From the NCBI GenBank assembly GCA_020024185.1, contig JAHHUD010000034.1:1-16528 (forward strand): 16,528 bases of DNA. The letters run 5' to 3'. A model generated the notes under the pieces. That model was not told the DNA's origin, made no database searches, and worked only from the letters and a program-made list of their open reading frames with translations. The translations under genes and the position numbers were made by a program. Shown here in pieces: positions 12,718-16,528 of the stretch; within the stretch, counting starts at the first letter, position 1, and the number at the start of each line of letters is the position of its first letter. The stretch comes from Oscillospiraceae bacterium. GTDB lineage: Bacteria; Bacillota; Clostridia; Oscillospirales; Ruminococcaceae.

Positions 12718-15126
12718 GACTTCGAAAAAGCAAAATTATTAAGAAACGAATATATAAAAAATCAATTTGGATTTTTAAATCCAATGCAACAAAAAGCCGT
12801 TTATTCTGTAAAAGGACCAATACTTATACTTGCCGGTGCAGGAAGTGGTAAAACAAGTGTTCTTATAAATAGAATTTCAAATATGGTTAGATTTGGACAA
12901 AGTTATAATAATCAGTATTTTCCAAGTGATGTAGATTATGAACTTTTTCAAAAATTAGAAAATGCTGTAAAAAATAAAACTCAGCTTACATTTGAAGAAG
13001 AAAATAAAATAGCTACAAGCCCAATAAGACCATATAATATTTTGGCAATTACATTTACAAACAAAGCAGCGGCAGAACTTAGAGAAAGATTGGAAAAAAC
13101 AATCAAGGAATATGCAAAAGATGTTATGGCAAGCACATTTCACTCTCTTTGTGTAAGGATTTTGCGTCGTGATGCAGACAGGCTGGGATTTGATTCTTCA
13201 TTTACAATTTATGATTCTGACGACCAGAAACGAATTGTAAAAGAGGTTATGAAAGACCTTAATATAGATGAGAAATTTGTAACAGTTAAAAATATTATAA
13301 ATGGCATGTCAAGCTATAAAGATAAGCTTATATCACCAAAAGATGCAGAACAATTTGCAGCTAATAGTCACGCAAGACTTGTTGTTAAATGTTATGCAGA
13401 GTATCAAATAAGACTTAAAAAGGCAAACGCTTTTGACTTTGATGACCTTATTTATTACACTGTTAAGCTTTTTAATGAAAATGAAGATGTTTTAAGCTAT
13501 TACCAAAATAAATTTAAGTACATAATGGTTGATGAGTATCAGGATACAAGTACAGCACAGTTTGAACTTGTTCATTTATTGGCACAGGGACACAATAATC
13601 TTTGTGTTGTTGGTGATGATGACCAAAGTATTTATCGTTTCCGTGGTGCTACTATTGAAAATATACTTAATTTTGAAGAAAACTTCTCAGGTGCAAATGT
13701 TATAAGACTTGAACAAAACTATCGCTCTACTTCAAATATTTTGGACGCAGCAAACTCTGTTATTAAAAATAATCAGGGAAGAAAAGGAAAAACTCTTTGG
13801 ACAAGCCAATCGGGTGGGGAAAAAGTAAAAATTTATAGCTTGCCAAAAGAGTTTGATGAAAGCCGTAATATCGTTGATATAATAGCTGAAAATGTTAAAA
13901 AAGGTGCAAAATTTTCAGACCATGCAGTTTTATATAGAATGAATATGCAATCTAGTGCAGTTGAAAATGCTCTTGCAAGAACGGGTATTTCATACAGAAT
14001 TATTGGTGGCCACCGTTTCTATGACCGTATGGAAATTAAAGATATTATTGCATATATTAATGTAGCAATAAATCCTGGTGACGATTTGCGTCTTAAACGT
14101 ATTATAAACACACCAGCAAGAAAAATAGGACCAACAACAGTTCAGGCAATTGCAGATATTGCAAAAGAAAATAATACCTCTATGATAGAGATATTAAAAA
14201 ATATTTATGAATTTCCAAGATTAAGCCGTGCGGCAAGCTCTTTGGTAGAGTTTATGAATATTTATAACCAAGTTGTAGACCTTTGCAATAATGCACCAAT
14301 GGAAGATATTGTGCCAAACCTTATAAGAATAACAGGATATGAAAATATGCTTGTTGCTCAAGGAGAAGAAGGTAAAACAAGACTTGAAAATATTGGTCAG
14401 CTTGTTTCAAATATGCAGGAATATAAAAATAATAATGGCGAAGATGCAACAATAAGAAACTTTTTGGAAGAAGTAAGTCTTGTAAGTGATATAGACAACT
14501 ACGATGAGAATGCTGACTGTGTTACTCTTATGACAATTCACTCTGCAAAAGGCCTTGAATTTCCATACGTATTTATTGTTGGTGTTGAAGAAGGTATTTT
14601 CCCGGGAGAAATGAGCAAGTATAACCCGGAAGATATTGAAGAAGAAAGACGTCTTTGCTATGTTGGTATAACAAGAGCGAAGAAAGAATTATATATTTCT
14701 CACTGTGCAGAAAGAATGGTTTTTGGACAAACAAAACGTCCACTACCATCGCGTTTTCTTGAAGAGATTGACAGAAATGTGTGTGAAGAGATAGATAAAA
14801 ACATAAAAAAATATAATCTTGAAAATAGTTTTGGCTCTTCAAATCTTATTAAGCCTAAAAAACCATCAACAGGATTTACAAATCAATCAAGTAGTCTTAT
14901 TAATACAAGTAAACCAACAGCTACTGTATATGGTGGTAAAGTTGAAAATAATAAAAAAGTTTCTGTTAAATATGATGTGGGTGAAAGAGTTTCTCATAAA
15001 GTATTCGGAGAAGGTACAATTATAAAAGTTACTCCACTTGCAAATGACGCTATGCTTGAAATTAAGTTTGACAGTGTTGGAACTAAAAAGATTATGGCAA
15101 ACTTTACACCAATTACAAAACTATAA
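12715..15126 (+). CDS. pcrA: UvrD/PcrA-type superfamily 1A DNA helicase
   Basis: This 803-residue 3'-5' helicase serves nucleotide-excision repair, recombination control and transcription-linked repair. Motifs in order: LNPMQQKAV Q-motif, Walker A AGAGSGKT (40-47), ITFTNKAA (112-119), Walker B VDEYQDTS with D273 and E274, VVGDDDQSIYRFRGA, TIHSAKGLEF (607-616) and YVGITRAKK (649-657). The C-terminal domain near 753-800 (VGERVSHKVFGEGTIIKV...IKFDSVGTKKI) is the Tudor-like domain that in PcrA binds RNA polymerase. Unusually, about 63 residues separate GKT from ILAITFTNKAA; classical PcrA has about 21, so there is an insertion of about 40 residues (about 60-104). ATG 12715 is chosen for its strong ribosome site. 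It heads an operon with thyX 12 bases downstream. Confidence 0.95.
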   Translation: MDFEKAKLLRNEYIKNQFGFLNPMQQKAVYSVKGPILILAGAGSGKTSVLINRISNMVRFGQSYNNQYFPSDVDYELFQKLENAVKNKTQLTFEEENKIATSPIRPYNILAITFTNKAAAELRERLEKTIKEYAKDVMASTFHSLCVRILRRDADRLGFDSSFTIYDSDDQKRIVKEVMKDLNIDEKFVTVKNIINGMSSYKDKLISPKDAEQFAANSHARLVVKCYAEYQIRLKKANAFDFDDLIYYTVKLFNENEDVLSYYQNKFKYIMVDEYQDTSTAQFELVHLLAQGHNNLCVVGDDDQSIYRFRGATIENILNFEENFSGANVIRLEQNYRSTSNILDAANSVIKNNQGRKGKTLWTSQSGGEKVKIYSLPKEFDESRNIVDIIAENVKKGAKFSDHAVLYRMNMQSSAVENALARTGISYRIIGGHRFYDRMEIKDIIAYINVAINPGDDLRLKRIINTPARKIGPTTVQAIADIAKENNTSMIEILKNIYEFPRLSRAASSLVEFMNIYNQVVDLCNNAPMEDIVPNLIRITGYENMLVAQGEEGKTRLENIGQLVSNMQEYKNNNGEDATIRNFLEEVSLVSDIDNYDENADCVTLMTIHSAKGLEFPYVFIVGVEEGIFPGEMSKYNPEDIEEERRLCYVGITRAKKELYISHCAERMVFGQTKRPLPSRFLEEIDRNVCEEIDKNIKKYNLENSFGSSNLIKPKKPSTGFTNQSSSLINTSKPTATVYGGKVENNKKVSVKYDVGERVSHKVFGEGTIIKVTPLANDAMLEIKFDSVGTKKIMANFTPITKL

Positions 15127-15138
15127 GGGGAATTATAA

Positions 15139-15903
15139 ATGAAAGTACAATTGATAGCACATACACCAAACCCAGAAAAAGTTGTTGCAGCAGCTGCAAA
15201 ACTTTGCTATTCAAATGCAGAAATAGATACACTTTTAGACGGACTTACAGAAGAAAAAAGCAAAGAATTTGTTACTATGCTTTCTTCTTTGGGACATGAA
15301 AGTCCAACAGAACACGTAAGCTTCACTTTTGCTATTGAAGGCGTTTCTCGTGCACTTTTGGCACAGATTACAAGACATAGAATTGCTTCATACAGTGTTC
15401 AAAGCCAAAGATACGTTAACTTAAAACAGTTTGATTATGTAACTCCTCCAGAAGTTGAAAAAGACCCAGAAACTTTGGAAGAGTTTAATAAATCAATGGA
15501 TATTGCGGCAGAAAACTATTTGAAAGTTACTGATGTACTTAAATCAGCACATAAAGCAAGAATGATTGCTGAAGGTATGGATGAAAAAGCTGCAAATAAA
15601 GCAGCAGAAAAACAAGCGATAGAAGATGCAAGATTTATTTTGCCAAATGCTTGTACAACAAAAATGATAGTTACAATGAATGCAAGAAGCCTTAACAACT
15701 TTTTCACACATCGCTGTTGTGAACGTGCTCAGTGGGAAATAAGAGAACTTGCAGACCAAATGCTTAAACTTGTGTGGGAAGTTGCTCCAGCACTTTTCCA
15801 AAAAGCTGGACCAAGCTGTGCTTGTGGAGCTTGCAAAGAGGGTAAAATGAGTTGTGGCAAAGCTGCACAGATAAAAGAAAAGTATGCAAACATGAAAAAA
15901 TAA
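15139..15903 (+). CDS. thyX: Flavin-dependent thymidylate synthase ThyX
   Basis: This 254-residue enzyme makes dTMP from dUMP with FAD, NADPH and methylenetetrahydrofolate, the ThyA-independent route. The signature RHR-x7-S is at 79-89 (RHRIASYSVQSQRY). The GHESPTEHVSFTFAIEGVSRA segment (52-72) and the LPNACTTKMIVTMNARSLNNFFTHRCC block (168-194) are typical. A longer lysine/alanine-rich helix (about 137-163) precedes the latter. The tail has four cysteines (C227, C229, C232, C239) in a C-x-C-x2-C-x6-C pattern; similar tails occur in clostridial ThyX as I recall, and a metal site is possible but unproven. AAGGGG at 15125-15130 overlaps the pcrA stop, so the genes are co-transcribed. The following kinase acts on its product. 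Confidence 0.96.
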   Translation: MKVQLIAHTPNPEKVVAAAAKLCYSNAEIDTLLDGLTEEKSKEFVTMLSSLGHESPTEHVSFTFAIEGVSRALLAQITRHRIASYSVQSQRYVNLKQFDYVTPPEVEKDPETLEEFNKSMDIAAENYLKVTDVLKSAHKARMIAEGMDEKAANKAAEKQAIEDARFILPNACTTKMIVTMNARSLNNFFTHRCCERAQWEIRELADQMLKLVWEVAPALFQKAGPSCACGACKEGKMSCGKAAQIKEKYANMKK

Positions 15904-15913
15904 GAGGCTTATT

Positions 15914-16528
15914 ATGGGAAAATTAATTGTTATAGAAGGACTTGATGGCTCTGGAAAAGCAACACAGTCAAATCTCTTATATGAAACCTTGAGTAATAAA
16001 GGTGAAAAAGTGATGAAGGTAGCTTTTCCAGACTATGAAAGCGATTCTTCTGCTCTTGTTAAAATGTATCTTTCGGGTGAATTCAGCCAAAGCGCAGATG
16101 GTGTAAACCCGTATGCAGCATCAACTTTTTATGCAGTTGATAGATATGCCAGTTTTAAATGTAAGTGGGAACAATTCTATAATGATGGTGGTATAATAAT
16201 TGCAGACAGATATACAACATCAAATGGTGTTCACCAATGCTCAAAGCTTGATAGTGATGAGTGGGAAAAATTTATGGATTGGCTTTATGATTTTGAATAT
16301 AACAAAATGGGAATACCAAAGCCAGATATGGTTATTTATTTAGATATGAATCCGCAAGTATCGCAAAAACTTATGAGTAAAAGATACTCCGGTGATGAAA
16401 CTAAAAAAGATATTCACGAAAAAGATACTAAGTATCTTGAGAAATCAAGACAAGCTGCATATTTTTGTGTTGAATATGATAACTGGCATCAAATAAAGTG
16501 TGATGATGGAGAAAATCCATTATCAATA
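15914..16528 (+). CDS. tmk: Thymidylate kinase, 3' end cut by the window
   Basis: The frame is open for 205 codons to the last base with no stop, so the C-terminus lies outside the window. It phosphorylates dTMP to dTDP, directly after ThyX in the pathway. The P-loop is EGLDGSGKATQ (8-18), with alanine (A16) where most P-loops have S/T directly after the lysine. The VNPYAASTFYAVDRYASFK segment and the IIIADRYTTSN motif (DR-Y type) bind dTMP in this family. KRYSG...DIHEKDTKYLEKS forms the LID region. The GKATQ form recalls a divergent branch seen in Clostridia, so catalysis is probably intact. AGAGG at 15903-15907 gives the ribosome site, and only 10 bases separate it from thyX. A different deoxynucleoside monophosphate kinase is possible but less likely. 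Confidence 0.9.
   Translation, partial: MGKLIVIEGLDGSGKATQSNLLYETLSNKGEKVMKVAFPDYESDSSALVKMYLSGEFSQSADGVNPYAASTFYAVDRYASFKCKWEQFYNDGGIIIADRYTTSNGVHQCSKLDSDEWEKFMDWLYDFEYNKMGIPKPDMVIYLDMNPQVSQKLMSKRYSGDETKKDIHEKDTKYLEKSRQAAYFCVEYDNWHQIKCDDGENPLSI

Noticed and set aside
14819..15025. Short plus-strand frame within the end of pcrA
   Set aside because: It is an out-of-frame shadow of the PcrA linker and Tudor-like domain, rich in L/Q/K, with no ribosome site.

Overview
The window is AT-rich DNA (by eye about 30% GC or a little less). It has AGA-biased arginine codons, strong AGGAGG-type ribosome sites, short gene gaps and several overlapping stop/start codons. These traits, with an MreB-type protein, RecD2 and ComFC in a row, a PcrA with a C-terminal RNA-polymerase-binding-type domain, ThyX in place of or beside ThyA, and a GSGKATQ-type thymidylate kinase, point to an anaerobic low-GC Firmicute of the class Clostridia. 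Nothing in the sequence fixes the genus.

Layout, left to right. (1) 1-407 is a gene-free control region. It has a near-consensus promoter, a 30-bp palindrome directly after its -10 box, and an 80-bp tandem repeat that gives two more copies of the palindrome core, so three GTTAG-N6-CTAAC sites stand before the first gene. (2) 408-4608 is a three-gene operon. It starts with a membrane-anchored fusion of a YgbA-type cysteine-rich domain and a YbaN/DUF454 membrane domain, followed by two half-transporters resembling CydD and CydC. (3) 4737-5264 is a separately promoted small membrane protein with a zinc-ribbon-like module, ending in a bidirectional terminator. (4) 5339-6280 (minus strand) is an RluA-family pseudouridine synthase, divergent from (5) a MATE exporter at 6381-7736. 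(6) 7801-12044 runs small membrane protein, RecD2, ComFC, MreB-like protein, and ends in an intrinsic terminator. (7) 12087-12614 is a YgjP/WGSCS-family metallopeptidase that starts right at the end of that terminator. (8) 12715 to the window edge is a pcrA-thyX-tmk operon with its own extended -10 promoter; tmk is cut off by the window end.

Most of the window is housekeeping DNA and RNA metabolism: two helicases, dTMP synthesis and phosphorylation, and rRNA modification. The most distinctive part is the left 4.6 kb. There a multi-operator control region drives a fused YgbA-YbaN protein together with a CydDC-like exporter whose departures from the ABC consensus both fall in the same composite ATP site. 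In enterobacteria ygbA belongs to the nitric-oxide (NsrR) response and CydDC handles thiols and haem and supports cytochrome bd. A redox, haem or nitrosative-stress module is therefore a reasonable hypothesis here, but it is inference. No CRISPR array, tRNA, rRNA, insertion sequence or phage gene was seen.
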